Of a stretch of 64,000 bases of DNA, positions 40,379-52,098 are shown piece by piece; positions within the stretch are counted from its first letter, which is position 1, and each line of letters opens with the position of its first letter. The position numbers and the translations under genes are program-made. Under the pieces are notes generated by a model. It was given only the letters and a program-made list of their open reading frames with translations, made no database searches and had not been told where the DNA came from. This stretch comes from Arachnopeziza araneosa. Its lineage: Eukaryota; Ascomycota; Leotiomycetes; Helotiales; Arachnopezizaceae. The DNA is taken from positions 57,588-121,587 of the forward strand of contig QYAI01000142.1 of the NCBI GenBank assembly GCA_003988855.1, in the 5' to 3' direction.

Positions 40379-41665
40379 CTATCCCCTTCCACGCCTCTTC
40401 CTGACTCGTTCAGATCTATTCCTCAACCCTTGATCTTTTGGTTTTGATCGCTTACGACTTGGAGCATCGGGTTCTTGACCAATGGGGATCCGCAAACCAG
40501 CCTCATACAAGAGCGGAAGAATCTTCTCCCCAAAATACTCCAGGTCCAGCTTGAAATCATAAAAGCAAAGCTGCACACCATCTATACCAATACGGTGTAA
40601 AGCGACCAACTGCTCCACCACTTGTTCAGGAGAGCCGATAATCTCAATATTTCCACCAAGACCCAGACCCTGTTTATTTTTGGCATCTTTTCTCCCTCGC
40701 CAAGCATGGGCATCACTGTCCCATGCTTTTGCGCTGGTATTGCTGAACGTGATCTTGCTATCCTGCTTCGGCTTTCCATCTGCGATGCTTTGGGCGTAAG
40801 CCTCCGCTTCTTCAGGCGTATCTCGAGAGACGATGATTGGATTAATCAATATCTTAACTTTCCGCCCTTTTGCTTTGGCTGCAGCTTTGATAATTGCGAG
40901 ATGCTCCGGTAATGTCTCCAAAGCACTCTCAATGTGAGCGCCTCCTGGTGATGTGATGAAAATGAGATCGGAATATTTGGCAGCGAACTCAATACCAGCA
41001 GGTGAGCCAGTAGCATTTACCAAAACTGGCCGGCCGTAGAGCGGTTTAGGAGTTATCCAGGCATTCTCCAAGCGCCAGGGAGAGACTTTTCCTTCATAGG
41101 ACAAATTCTCTGTCTCGCCCCAGAGGCTGTTGACGACATCAAACAGCTCACTGGCCATATCATAGCGTTTATCATGCTCAATGCGTTGCCAGCCAAACAT
41201 CTCGTGCTCTATGGCACGGTGACCGGTAACGACATTAATTCCCCAGCGACCTTTGGCGATATGATCGAGGGTTGCTCCATATTTAGCGATATGAAGTGGA
41301 TGCAATGGCCCGTAAAGGACATGCATAGTGGAGATTAGCAGAATGCTTTTGGTGACTGCGGCCATAGCACCAAGCGCGACGAAAGCATCCAGCGAAGATT
41401 CTCCATCATAGCCACCTTTTGGTAGCCACTGAGTACGGCTAAAAGCTAGCTCAAATCCTTGGGCTTCGGCTTGACGAACAATATCGGCATTGTACTCAAA
41501 AGTCCAGCTATTGCTAGTGGGGTAGCTCGAAACATTGATGTCCTGGAGATTCAAGAAGACGCCCAATAACAGAGGTTGGTGTGCTGCCCGACTGAGGGGG
41601 CTATCTGGAAAATCGAAGGGTCCCTTGAGTTCTGGTCCATCTTGGCGCACTGATTTGGCTGCCAT
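40379..41665 (-). CDS. LLM-class flavin-dependent monooxygenase (RutA/SfnG-like), 428 aa
   Basis: An intronless bacterial-luciferase-like protein. Family features in order: PLLLGVFLNLQ at the first strand, WTFEYNADIVRQAEAQGFE, FSRTQWLPKGG, GRWGINVVTGHRAIEHEMFG, KRYDMASELFDVVNSLWG and VLVNATGSPAGIEFAAKYSD. It resembles the RutA/dimethylsulfone monooxygenase branch. These enzymes use FMNH2 from a partner reductase and oxygen to attack sulfone, sulfonate or pyrimidine rings; the substrate here is unknown. The C-terminus has an unusual basic tail (KRSKPKDQG...RKRRGRG). Lack of introns in an intron-rich neighbourhood and the bacterial-type family suggest ancestral transfer, but this is not proven. 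Confidence 0.87.
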   Translation of the reverse strand: MAAKSVRQDGPELKGPFDFPDSPLSRAAHQPLLLGVFLNLQDINVSSYPTSNSWTFEYNADIVRQAEAQGFELAFSRTQWLPKGGYDGESSLDAFVALGAMAAVTKSILLISTMHVLYGPLHPLHIAKYGATLDHIAKGRWGINVVTGHRAIEHEMFGWQRIEHDKRYDMASELFDVVNSLWGETENLSYEGKVSPWRLENAWITPKPLYGRPVLVNATGSPAGIEFAAKYSDLIFITSPGGAHIESALETLPEHLAIIKAAAKAKGRKVKILINPIIVSRDTPEEAEAYAQSIADGKPKQDSKITFSNTSAKAWDSDAHAWRGRKDAKNKQGLGLGGNIEIIGSPEQVVEQLVALHRIGIDGVQLCFYDFKLDLEYFGEKILPLLYEAGLRIPIGQEPDAPSRKRSKPKDQGLRNRSERVRKRRGRG

Positions 41666-42612
41666 TGTTTATGTTGTCAAACTCTGAGAACACAGGATCT
41701 CTCAGTTGATTATGAAGTCCTGGCATGGAATTAAAGGCTCCAGGGTTTCCCCTCCTTCTTATGAGTAAATGAGTTAGTGTTGGCTTCAACATGATTGGCT
41801 ATAAATTTCAATCAATGGCGTGTTGATAATGGCCAATTGCGAGCTCTCTCAAATCAAGATCCATTGGTGGGATACTAATACGCATGAATCGGATAGAAAG
41901 CCGAGCACGCCATTGTGTTTTGACTTTGGTATAAATATCCCACTTTTGAGACACGAAGTTCTCCATCAAACAACTCCATACAAAAGGCTTACATACCTGA
42001 TACTATCTCCAACGATAATTGAGTCCACCAAAGTGGATTTCCGTATTTGAAACTGAGCAATTGCTACTCTAACCTGAGCGAAGCCCTAAGTCCTGAGCAC
42101 GCGAATGAGTCAGCTGAATCATGCTCAGGGGATCTTCTTCTGGCCCTTTGCGAATCGATTTTAATTTCTCTCTTGTCAAAATCTAAATCTTGCCATTCCT
42201 TTCTCCGTCAATCACGATGATTTTTGAACCTATCAAGATATCGTACCGGCATCCATGATCGCTCCCCTGTCGAACTTTCCTCGAGCCATTGGCGTATTTT
42301 GGAGCACATCAATTGTGCATACTTCTCCCTTCTGGCCTTAAGAATTTATGGCTTGTGACATTATTTTTAATTCCATAGCTCTCAATCTGTATATAAGCTG
42401 GGGGGTTTTTTTTTTAATAATCCATCCTTTTCACCGTTCCTAGTCCACTTCATCCTATCTGCTGTTTCTCTGCTACCATGTGCTCTCTTGGGTAGGCGCT
42501 GCTGCCCGTGTGCTATGCCTGAGATTTGGGTACGATTAGCAAAAGAATGCTCCCTGGATACCAACACCTTGGAATTGTGGCAAGATTCATATAAGCAACT
42601 CACGAGTGTTTG
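41666..42612. other. Intergenic region, 0.95 kb
   Basis: Promoter side of the monooxygenase and 3' flank of the second HET gene. A small plus ORF at 41820-42050 has no family support. Confidence 0.45.
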
Positions 42613-44753
42613 TCACATTATCCAGAAGTCCTCATATTCTTCTTCTCCGGCTGCTAGAACGGCCTCGCCATGCATAGCTCGAGGAACATATGCTTCTCCG
42701 AGTAGTATGTACTTATCCTGTTCTTGTCGAAGCACAACAGGAACTGGGCATCCTCGAAGTACACAAAGCTTGTCTCCGGGCGCAACATCTTCTGGACCTA
42801 ATCCAGTTTCTCCATGAATTTGTCCCTGAATGTGCCGGACTATGGGATCTGTACTTGGTTCCATCGTCGCTGGCATGAAATAGAACATACGCCGGTGGAA
42901 GTGGGTGGACATTAGGCTATCAACCAAGTAGGGTGTATATTCCGTCTGGCTGGTTTCCAAGCTCCCGCTACCCCCAGCTCGCAGCCAACTTGCCAGCTCC
43001 GAAAGTATTGACTCACTTGGTCCTAGCCAGAACGCGGTGATGAATCCAAGCGTGCTCGGAAATTCTGGTAACAAGTTGAACGACTCCCATGCCAATCTGA
43101 AATGTTCCATCAAAATCTGAAAGTCTAGATCCGTCAAGGACTTATTCAAGTAAAAGAGATCATTGAGAGCGCTTCGAGGAGGGGAAGAGAATAATGGTGC
43201 TGTGGCTTCAATGGCCGCGACCAACTTTCCTCTGACATGAAGCACCGTACCATCTTCAGAAAAGTTAATGATGCTTGGAAGAGATCCTCCAGCGCACCAA
43301 TTCCCTGGATTTTTGTCCACTAAGTTGCGGATAATACCTATAGACCTGCTGGTTACAGTCGCAGGTTCCATCAATGACCAAACCCACGAGGGTATTCCCA
43401 ACGTGGGGTCGTAACCCATTTGGGGGCCGAACATCATGTTCAATCCTTCTTCTTGTAATAACAGGCGCATCATGAGAGTGATGATTTCAGGTAGTGTCTT
43501 TGAGTAGTCTACTTGGATTTGCTTCTGAATAGATGGATGGAAACAGCCATAGAAACCAAACACCTTGTCTCTTCGATCCATAGATTTCTTCAGCTGCGCT
43601 GTTCGCCAATCTCGCAAGCTCAGGTATTTACCATGCCTTGCAGCTCCACAAGCTGGTATGACTTCAGAGATCATCAAAATAATTGAATATGCCAGAGCTG
43701 CCAATGAGTAGGCCTCCGGAAATATAGATCCCGGTGGTAAAGCTTGCAAGTCCGCAGGTGACTTTGCGAAAACAGCGCATATTTCTCGCATGCAAGCGAA
43801 GAACTCGCCGTAGGCAAGAGTATTTTGACCGTACATCAGAATTATTTTATCAGAGCAGAGAATCTCTTGAACGACCCAAATTCTCGTCCAGTATTCTAGC
43901 TTGAAAATGCGGGTCAGCATGCTGGTACTCCATAGTTTGAGAGTAAGGTCTTTTGTGGTGAGTTCTGTTTGCCACATACGCCGATCAGTCTCTGTAAGCT
44001 CAGAATAGAACGTCAAGAGTTCGAACGTGCCGATTATCAAGTCTTCCGTCGCCTCACCCAACCAGATTAGTGTTGATCCTGCGCTTGCATATATAGCAGA
44101 CATCCCCTTGACTTGTTCATTGCGCTCTTGCAAGTCGGTCTGATTAATTGCTATAGCATCGATCCAAATAACGCGAAAGCGATCCGAGAAGCGGAGGTGC
44201 AAAAGAGCGCTATACAAGTTTGGAGTGACATGCCAAGTGACGCCGTCAAGAAGTATGATTTTAGGACCATCTTGACTCCCCCCTAAGCTTTAATCAGCCT
44301 CTATATATGACGATGGTAAAGCTGCCTGTACCTACACACATACGATAAGGCTTCGTAGTCCGGTAGGTCTCTTTTTTGAACGCTGAAGGTCGAGCATTGA
44401 ATTGCACTTGGCTCGCTTCCAGGGTGAATCTTGATTAGACGGATCTCGTCGCTCGAAAGTCTTTTTGTGTAAATCTTTTTGGAAGCATCTGAGTTCAGTC
44501 CTTCAAGTGTCACTACGGCCTTTGGTGTTGATGCTGGCTGTTTTTGAGTTATAATGAAAGTCGGCAGAACAGAATTCGGCTCTCGCTGCATGATACCGAT
44601 GATATTTTTGGAGAGTGGCGCCAAGTTCTGATTTAATCTAGTATAAGCTTGGCCTAGGCAGTGCTCGCAATCTGGCTCTGGAACATGTGTCAGATAGTCC
44701 TCGGACAAGAGTTTCTCGTACGACAACCTTGGAGCTAGGAAGTGGGCTGACAA
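42613..44753 (-). CDS. HET-domain protein (possible frameshift at the exon junction)
   Basis: The main exon 44283-42613 carries the HET core: VIWIDAIAINQTDLQERNEQV, MSAIYASAGSTLIWLGEA, WTRIWVVQEILCSDKI and, later, RDKVFGFYGCF. It ends with the usual C-terminal region (YILLGEAYVPRAMHGEAV). The upstream exon holds YEALSYV, followed by GTAGGT (44335 downward) and an acceptor CTTAG before a run of six G (44278-44283). The expected YVWG continuation needs five G, so there is a +1 shift or an assembly error. A donor two codons earlier restores frame but loses V-W. The 5' start is also unclear: the open frame begins at a TTG (44753) and the first ATG is near 44591. HET proteins act in heterokaryon incompatibility. 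Confidence 0.75.
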
Positions 44754-45405
44754 GTTGAATCTAAGCCGTAATAGTACTGGACCACCTATGAGTGTGGGGT
44801 AAAGTGGCTGATGAGACTGTGGCTGTGGTCAGCGGCCCGCCGTGCCGGGAGACATTGGCGGTAGCCGGGCTGTCAGCTCAAATAAGGTCGAGCCCAAAGA
44901 AACATCGTATTAAGTCGTTCTCCTAAACTTGAAATTTTGTTCAGGGGGCTTTGTTCATACAGGGATCTGATTATTATTCCAATTGTATGAAGCTTATCCG
45001 ATTAGAGAAGTCATAATAACCAGCAGAGAAAAGACAGGTAAGAAAAAAAGTTCTCGAGGTCTGTTAAAAATGCATGATTGTCTGGATAACCAGAGCGCTA
45101 TGATTCGGAAATAGTAACCTCCAATTTATCAATCTATGAAGTTTTGAGCATTTTCTGAACATTTTTAAAAGATTTTAAAGTTTTTGGTGTTCTTCTGGGT
45201 CATGTGAAATCCTTCCTGCGTGAAGCTCGAGGCCGATATTATTGTTGTCGTGCCGCCATTGTCACCTCAGGTTCGCGAAACAGGGTGCTTGTCAACAGAC
45301 AAGTTCCCGTTCGCCACTTGAGTGCACGCAATCATGATGTGGTTGATCAAACTAGGAAGACTCGTCGCGAAGCAGGATACCATGAAAGCTGTTCAATGTC
45401 GACGG
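44754..45405. other. Intergenic region between divergent genes
   Basis: AT-rich gap between the HET gene (minus) and the AhpD-like gene (plus). A missing 5' exon of the HET gene may lie here. No other feature was seen. Confidence 0.4.
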
Positions 45406-46547
45406 ATGGCAAGGTCTAGGATACCTCTCTTTCGGCAACAAATCTCACCCTTCGCATGTTCGATCGTCGCAAGGTCATTCATCACCAAAACACAGCCCCG
45501 AAATACATCGTCCTTTATAGAGCTCCTGCAAAACAGTGAAGCCAATTTCCCTACCAAGTGGCGCGCAGATTGTTGGTATCTTACAACGGCAAGGCTGCAC
45601 AAATTGTATCCACAGCTCTCGCTCATTTGTCTCTCTACAGGCCGCAGCACTCGCCGCCAGTGGGCAACCAAGCCATATAGGGACTTTGTCACGTGACGAG
45701 ACTCAGTCACACGACGGCTAGGGTTAGGGCTAGGCTAGTTAGTAAGCAAGACCGGTTTCTTTAAAAGAAACCGGCACAGTAGCTAGCAATAAGACAGCTT
45801 TCTCTGACTTCTTCTTCTTCTTCCCTTGTCTCCCAACAGACTTTGTATTCGCATTTGATCGCCCAGGAGAGATATTCTAGTAGTCGACAAAGACAGCAGT
45901 TAATTCGCCGACTACGTGAAGCATTGATAAAATGCATTCCACTCGTTGGCATACCTATTGTGATTGAAGCCGTCCTCTCGATCGTAAAGGTGGAAAGCCC
46001 TCAAGACCAAGACTATTCGTTCACAAGGTATGTTTGAAAAGAGCTCCCGCCCCAATTTATTCGAGATCAACACTGATTCAGATCACATTGGAGTAGAGAA
46101 AATTGGCAAGCGGATGAAGCAAACCACGTCCGTGCAAGAAAAGTTATAGACACGCTATATCAACACGACCATGGAGAGTTGAAGAAAGGCTTTGAGGCGC
46201 ATCGCGAGATTGGTGAGCGCTCTGCATTTTGGACCCTGGTAGATCGGAGAGGTGCTAAGTACAACACGTGGTTCACAACGTGGATCTCAACTGAGATATC
46301 CTACGGCTTCTTTCTCGCGGAGCATCGTGTACTTGATGTAACAGAATCTAAGTTAGTAATTCTACCAGCAATTATGTGTCTAAACCTCAAAGCACCAACG
46401 ATGTGGCATCAGGGAGGCTGTTTGAGAGTGGGTATTAGCGATAAGGAGGTTAGACATGTGCAGAAAGTCTCCGAGGCGATTGCTTCCTTTGGAGTTAGAG
46501 TCTTGGACAAAATTGGGGGTGTTAGCGACATTCTTAAGAATACTTGA
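45406..46547 (+). pseudogene. AhpD/carboxymuconolactone-decarboxylase-like gene broken by a solo LTR
   Basis: Reconstructed exons: 45406-45588, 45641-45686 joined to 45844-46027 across the LTR, and 46082-46547; without the LTR and one target copy the total is 879 nt in frame (292 aa). The first intron uses GC-AG (GCAAGG...CTACAG). Family-like segments: RADCWYLTTAAALAASGQP, LIRRLREALIKCIPLVGIPIV, ERSAFWTLVDRRGAKYNTWFT and MWHQGGCLRVG. Fungal members are small AhpD-like proteins, often without the CxxC redox motif, as here. The 152-bp LTR with GACTT duplications sits between IGT and LYSHL and adds stops. The start ATG at 45406 is a best guess. The ancestral function is uncertain. Confidence 0.75.
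45687..45838 (-). repeat. Solo LTR of the retrotransposon family (152 bp, complete)
   Basis: TG...CA termini (TGTCACGTGAC to TCTCCCAACA) with perfect 5-bp target duplications GACTT at 45682-45686 and 45839-45843. This copy defines the full LTR. Its hairpin stem differs from the full element by paired changes (GGTTTC/GAAACC instead of GGTTCC/GGAACC). Confidence 0.95.
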
Positions 46548-48565
46548 TACTATTTAAATTATCATCCTTCTTAACAAGCAGCTATATGTATCAATTGCCA
46601 TGACAGGTATCTCTTACCCACACCTAGACGTACCCTCCCCTTACCTTGTTGAGCTTGCTTGGGAAGACTCACACGCGACTAGCAATCCTTACATAGACGA
46701 GGCCCGTCTCTTTCTCCTCTCGTTAGCTTTGGATTCTCGAATAAAGGTTGTACTCTTACGACATCAAGACGCAAGGTCTTAGCCGACGTATCCTTGCTCT
46801 ACTCCTACGTGTTGCCACAATAGCACTCTGGGAAGTAACCGAATAACTAGAGGTTATGTATACTGAAATTGCAAGGAAAATGAATCAGTTTATTTAACCC
46901 GACCTTAGGATGCACAGAAGTACCATTCTGTGACATAAAACCAAGAAGAAAGCGAAAACTTTGCCTACTTATATTAAAAGGCAACTGATTAGAAAAGGGC
47001 GCGAAGGCACTTTCTACTTTGAAAAAAAGCGGCGATGCTCACCGGCCGCGTCTAAGTTTACCAGGAACCACTCATCTCCACTGCAAAACAGCAAACCTGT
47101 GATTGTAACTAAAACCTTCCCGCTCTCTTGTTAAAATACCCAGTCTGCCTGCTTAATCTTGTACGTAGCTGTAAATCTAAGCTACACAGATACCATACAT
47201 AGGCACTTCCCCATTGATCTGGGGGCTTGTATGTGGAGGAGGAATCCCACACACTGCCATGTACTCTTTGCGGCAATTTTAGCTCGGCAGGCGTTTTGTC
47301 TGCTGCATTGAAGGAGCAAGTTTTCACTCTCTTCCTGCCTCGCTGCGTGGATCTTATATAAGGGGAGCTAAGCGAGAGTCACGTGACCTACACTACTCCC
47401 GCAACATTTAGGCACAATCGACATTGGATTGGTTCCTTTAGATAACGATCCTGAATCCGCTCAAGGAGTGATTACGTCAAGAGTGGGTCGGGCCTTCTAA
47501 TGTGCCCTTCTTCCAGAGAATATTGTTTAAGGAGAAGAGTTTATGCACGACGGAGCAGGGCCTTATCATGGTCGTATTGTACAGGATATATTAAGGGAAA
47601 TAAATATGAATATGAGAGTCATAGAGTAGACTCTTTTCTCTTGATTGGACCCTATCGCAAACTTATGGGATTGATGAAGGGGAGCTGTATCAATTACCGA
47701 TTACACTCTGAGCTTGAGAACTCCTGTTACACAGGAGTCTCTGGACACGTTGATGGAACATAAGAAGCCTGGCATGATATTGGTAATTGAATATTATATA
47801 CTCTAGTTATTACGATGGACAATCGAGAAGCTGGAGCAATTGAAGCTGATGGTTGGTATACTAGAATTGTTAATGAGAACGTTTGTTTACATGGGTAAAG
47901 TGGCACGGCTTTACCAGCTAAATTGGGTTAGATAAGCTTGGCACTTGGAATAAATTTTCAACACCTACTGTTCTTCTTATCGCCATCACTGGTCTTTCAA
48001 ATCACGACTGGCCCTACGAGGGAAGCTGTGCGCCGTGTCCGGTCAAAGTGAGGTGAGATCAGTGATCGCGCGACTCGTATTGCGAGGGCGAGAAAAGATT
48101 GATACCGCCAAGCGCTGCAGAAGGAAGGCAAATCAATAATCCCCACTGCCAAGCCCGGGCGGCTTCTCTTGGCAGCGCCAGAATGCTTGACAACAGATAA
48201 GCATCCCTCCGCACCGTTGGTATGCGGTCTTGCCCAAGTCGAGGCGAGTCGAGAAGGAAGCCTGGAAGTAATCGGCTTGCATTGATTGGACAGATCGAGG
48301 AAGATGATTCCTCTTCCGCCATACTGCATCGGGCAGGAGGTGTATGAATGAAGAACATGAGTGGAAGAGGTTGCAAGGTTTGGAGGTGTGGAAACACGAG
48401 AGCGTCCTGTACTCCGTGATGATGCACATTAATTTACATGGAGGGAGGTGGGTTTATGCTTGGCACTCGAGGTCGTGCGGAGGATTAGAGTAGCTATGAA
48501 ATTGTATATCAATGGCTCGCACCTCTCTTGGGTAAATGTCTAGGTACCACTTCACTCGTGCAAAA
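46548..48565. other. Gene-poor stretch, 2.0 kb
   Basis: No supportable gene. Short ORFs at 46600, 47109, 47500 and 48000-48430 lack family support. The right end is the promoter of the peptide transporter. Confidence 0.4.
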
Positions 48566-50673
48566 ATGGGTCAGTTGTTCCCAGTCTTTTCAATTGTCGT
48601 TTGATAGCCACCCATATTTATTTCATCACTGACATGTCTCTCCAGCAGAAAACAAGACTGTTGATGCGCAGTACACCATCGGCCGCGATGCAGAGATAGC
48701 CGCCGGTGAACCACGTGGATCCTTGGTCCACGCCGCTTCTCGACCTCATACTGGGACTGAGGAAGAGCCGATAGCGACGGAAGCGACTGGCGCTGATATC
48801 TCTGGTGCTGCAGTCTTCGCCCATGACTACGAAGGAAAGCCAACAGAGCAGGAGCTCCATACCCTAAGAAGAGTGGCAGACTCCTTGCCTACTGTCGCAT
48901 ATGTTTTGTGTTTTGCTGAGTTGTGCGAGCGTGCTTCCTACTATGGCACATCAAACGTTATTGGCAACTTCATCAATAGGAAATTACCTAAAGGCGGAAA
49001 TGGTGGTGGAGCACCTCCACACGGTCCAGGCGTTGACCCCAAGCTCTCTGCACAAACCGGTACGTCATTGCAGAGCTCTGCTTCGCCCTGCATACTAATG
49101 TTTTTTCAAAGCCGGCGCCCTAGGTTTAGGTCTTTCCAAGTCCTCCGCAATCGGTCAGTCCTTCAAAATGTTGGTTTACTGTCTGCCTGTCCTCTTTGGA
49201 TGGGTATCCGATGTTTATACTGGTCGATTTCCCATGATTGTATACGGTGTATTCGTCTGTGGAGTTGCACATGTCGTTCTCATGGCTGCCGCCGCTCCCG
49301 CCGTCTTAACTGCCCATCATGCCACCGCACCGTTTATGATTGGGCTCTATGTCCTTGCTATTGGCGCTGGTAAGTTTTCTAGTCCTACGGTACCCTCGAG
49401 GTAACCTGTCCTAATCATCTTGCTAGCAATGTTCAAACCATGTGTGTCTCCATTGTATCTAGACCAAATGAGATCCACACAGCCGATCGTGCGAACCGAG
49501 AAATCTGGAGAGCGAGTCATTGTTGACACCGATGCGACCACTGAATCTGCGGTTCTATGGTTCTATGGTTTCATCAACATTGGGGCGCTCATGGGTATCC
49601 CAGCATCCTATTCTGAAAAGTACGTTGGCTGGTCCCTTACGTTCGGATTGCCATTGGCTATTTGGGTCTTCCTACCAGCTGTACTTTTCTGGGTAAAGCC
49701 GAGACTCGTACTTCACCCCCCGGGGGGAAGTGACCTTGGCAGGTGCTGCAGGGTTGTCGGTATGTGCTTGAAAAGGGGATGGAAGAAAATTGGCCGTCAT
49801 GGGTTTTGGGAAGCTGCAAAACCCAGTGTCATCGCAGCCAGCGGAAGTAATGTTATCGTTCCCTGGAATGACGACTTTGTTGAGGATGTTCGTCGAACAT
49901 TTCAAGCCTGTGGAATGTTCTGCTTCTTCCCCATTCAATCCATCAACGACAATGGCCTCGGGGCTGCAGCTGATGGTATTAATACCATGCTAACAAGTAA
50001 CGGAGTCCCTAACGACTTCCTTCAAAACTTCAACTCCATCTTAATTATTATCGCAGCTCCTATTTTGAACTATGCATTCTATCCCTTGCTCCGCAAATGG
50101 CACGTCAGATATGGCCCTGTTGCGCGTATCACCACCGGACTCCTTTTGGCTGCTATTGGTGCTACCGGCTATACTGTTCTCAACTACTACGCCTACAAGA
50201 CCAGTCCCTGCGGAGATTTTGGTAGCTCTCAATCTTGCGTCGATGCGAATGGAGTGAGTCTTTTTTCCCCGATCACCGTCTGGTGGATCGCCATCCCATA
50301 TGCCATCGGCGGGCTTTCCGAGCTCTTCGTCAATGTCCCTGCGTATGGTATTGCATACTCCCGTGCTCCAGTCAACATGCGCGGTTTGGTTTCTGCTCTG
50401 AATCTTTTGACTCAAGGTGTCACTTACGCCTTTGGACTTGCATTCTCCGGACTGATCCATGATCCATACCTCACCTGGGTGTTTGGTGGCCCGGCCATTA
50501 TCGGTTACGTTTCGGCAGTCGCATTCTGGCTCCTCTTCAATCACATTGATAAGGAGGAGTACATGCTCAGCAAGAACGATGAGAGATTTCATGACACTTC
50601 GAGTGCAGGCTCACTTGAGCCCCCCCGCGAAGATGAGAAGGCTGTCCCAAATGAGAAGGCTGTTCAAGCTTGA
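48566..50673 (+). CDS. PTR2/POT-family proton-coupled peptide transporter, 640 aa
   Basis: Exons: 48566-48569, 48646-49059, 49112-49369, 49427-50673; the total is 1923 nt in frame. The first coding exon is only ATGG: an intron with donor GTCAGT and acceptor TCTCCAG follows immediately, giving MAENKTVDAQYTIGRDAE. The family signature lies in VLCFAELCERASYYGTSNVIGNF. About twelve hydrophobic segments follow, with the long central loop and TRSTQ-like region typical of fungal PTR2 (ACFFFPIQS-like segment NMFCFFPIQSIND). The C-terminus is hydrophilic and charged (EPPREDEKAVPNEKAVQA). The protein imports di- and tripeptides at the plasma membrane. Nitrogen-source control is expected by analogy only. 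Confidence 0.92.
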
Positions 50674-51487
50674 GCACGCTTAACCAAAGCTTTCGTAACC
50701 ACCTGGGAACAGCTCGGCACCCATACTGGATGGTTAGAAGCAGCGTGAATCTCGTAACAGACATAGCTATTCGTGTTCGGAGCTTCTTAAGAAACTCATG
50801 TACAATGGAACCAATCACTTCTTATATATGCCTTGTGCTTTCGTTAGCTCTCTTGACATATTCGTGACGATTCGCTTCATTTAAGATCTAACCTTACTAT
50901 AAAGCCCCGCTTGAGCTTTCTGGATAAACAAGATTTGCTGAATCGATGAATTTGTCGAGCCAGAGTTACGTCCTTCTCAACGAAGATGGAGTGTCTCTAG
51001 GCTGTGTTTGGCTTGGCATGGCACTTGCTGCTTTGCACCCGGCTGCGCTATTCGTACCTTCTTGACTGCCTTGTAGGTTGTTCAGGCTGCTCAGGTGAGC
51101 GACGTTGACTAACCGTATCCGAAGTGAATTCGAAAAATTGTCGTCTGGGATTGCATCCACTAAGAGAAACACCCTTCAATGGTATGAGATCTGGATTATC
51201 AAACCATCTTTAAACAAAGTTGTATATTAGGATATAGTTGGGTTTATCTAAAGTCAATGGCAATGATGCCTATCATCGTTTGACCAAAAAAAGCGCGTAA
51301 TATACCTCCATCGCGCAACGAGGAAGAAGCGATTACAATCTGTCAAGGAAAAATCTAGGCAAATAGGGTCGAAGCTCGATTTAATTCTGTTGTGTGACGA
51401 GGGAAGCACTTCCTAAAACCTAAGACCCCTATATACCCCAAATCACGTTTTTTAGAACCACACGATCAAAAACTCCAGTCCGCCTAC
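50674..51487. other. Intergenic region between convergent genes
   Basis: 3' flanks of the transporter and the DUF2237 gene; nothing recognised. Confidence 0.45.
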
Positions 51488-52098
51488 CTAATCTTGGCTC
51501 GCCAAATCGCCTTTCCCTGCCAACTCGGTTCTCTCTTTAATCGCTCCACCCAACCCACCATGCCAACTCTGCGCCGTATTACTCGCATTCGCCGCTTCCG
51601 TCTCGGCCGCATATTTCTTCAGCACGCTCATGTCAACCACATCCAATGCCTTCTCATTCGTAGCATGCAGATGCACTTTTGGAACCAGTTCTGGATCAGG
51701 TTGTGATTGCGATTGTGCGTACCCCACCGCTCCCTCCAGCGTGCTGCGCAGAGGCACCATTTCGTGCCCGGTTTGAGCCCTGCGGACCGGAGATTGTTGT
51801 GAAGGTGAGGAAGGGGTCGGTGAGTGTTGCTAAGCGATCAATTAGTATTTTTTGACAATGATTAACTTGATTGAATGGGTTGAGATAAGAAAAGGGAAAG
51901 GTACCGGCTATTGAGTGGTTCCCCCTGTCTTCTGGACCAACGTCGCAAGAACCCGTGCGGTAGAAACCTGTCATGGGATCTTTACTGAAGAGACCCAGGG
52001 GTTTCTTGTAAACTGTAAAGATTTAATCAATTCCACTGTTCCATTGTCGAAAAGAGAGAGATACCATTCGGGGATTTATGGGCTTTGCCGGATACCAT
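51488..52098 (-). pseudogene. DUF2237-family gene, apparently disrupted
   Basis: Exons 52098-52065 (MVSGKAHKSPN) and 52012-51905 encode the conserved DUF2237 block (PLGLFSKDPMTGFYRTGSCDVGPED), continuing in exon 3 from 51829 as RGNHSIAATLTDPFLTF. After that the homology jumps frames: GLKPGTKWCLCAARW is in a second frame and VPKVHLHATNEKALDVVDMSVLKKYA in a third. A short internal segment (usually QGNDLSTP-like) also seems missing. Two indels or a deletion plus an indel would explain this; unseen tiny introns are less likely. DUF2237 proteins have no established biochemical role. Bacterial relatives are small soluble proteins. Confidence 0.7.

Noticed and set aside
47997..48429. Three overlapping minus ORFs upstream of the transporter
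   Set aside because: They overlap each other in different frames and lie in the transporter promoter region; no family.
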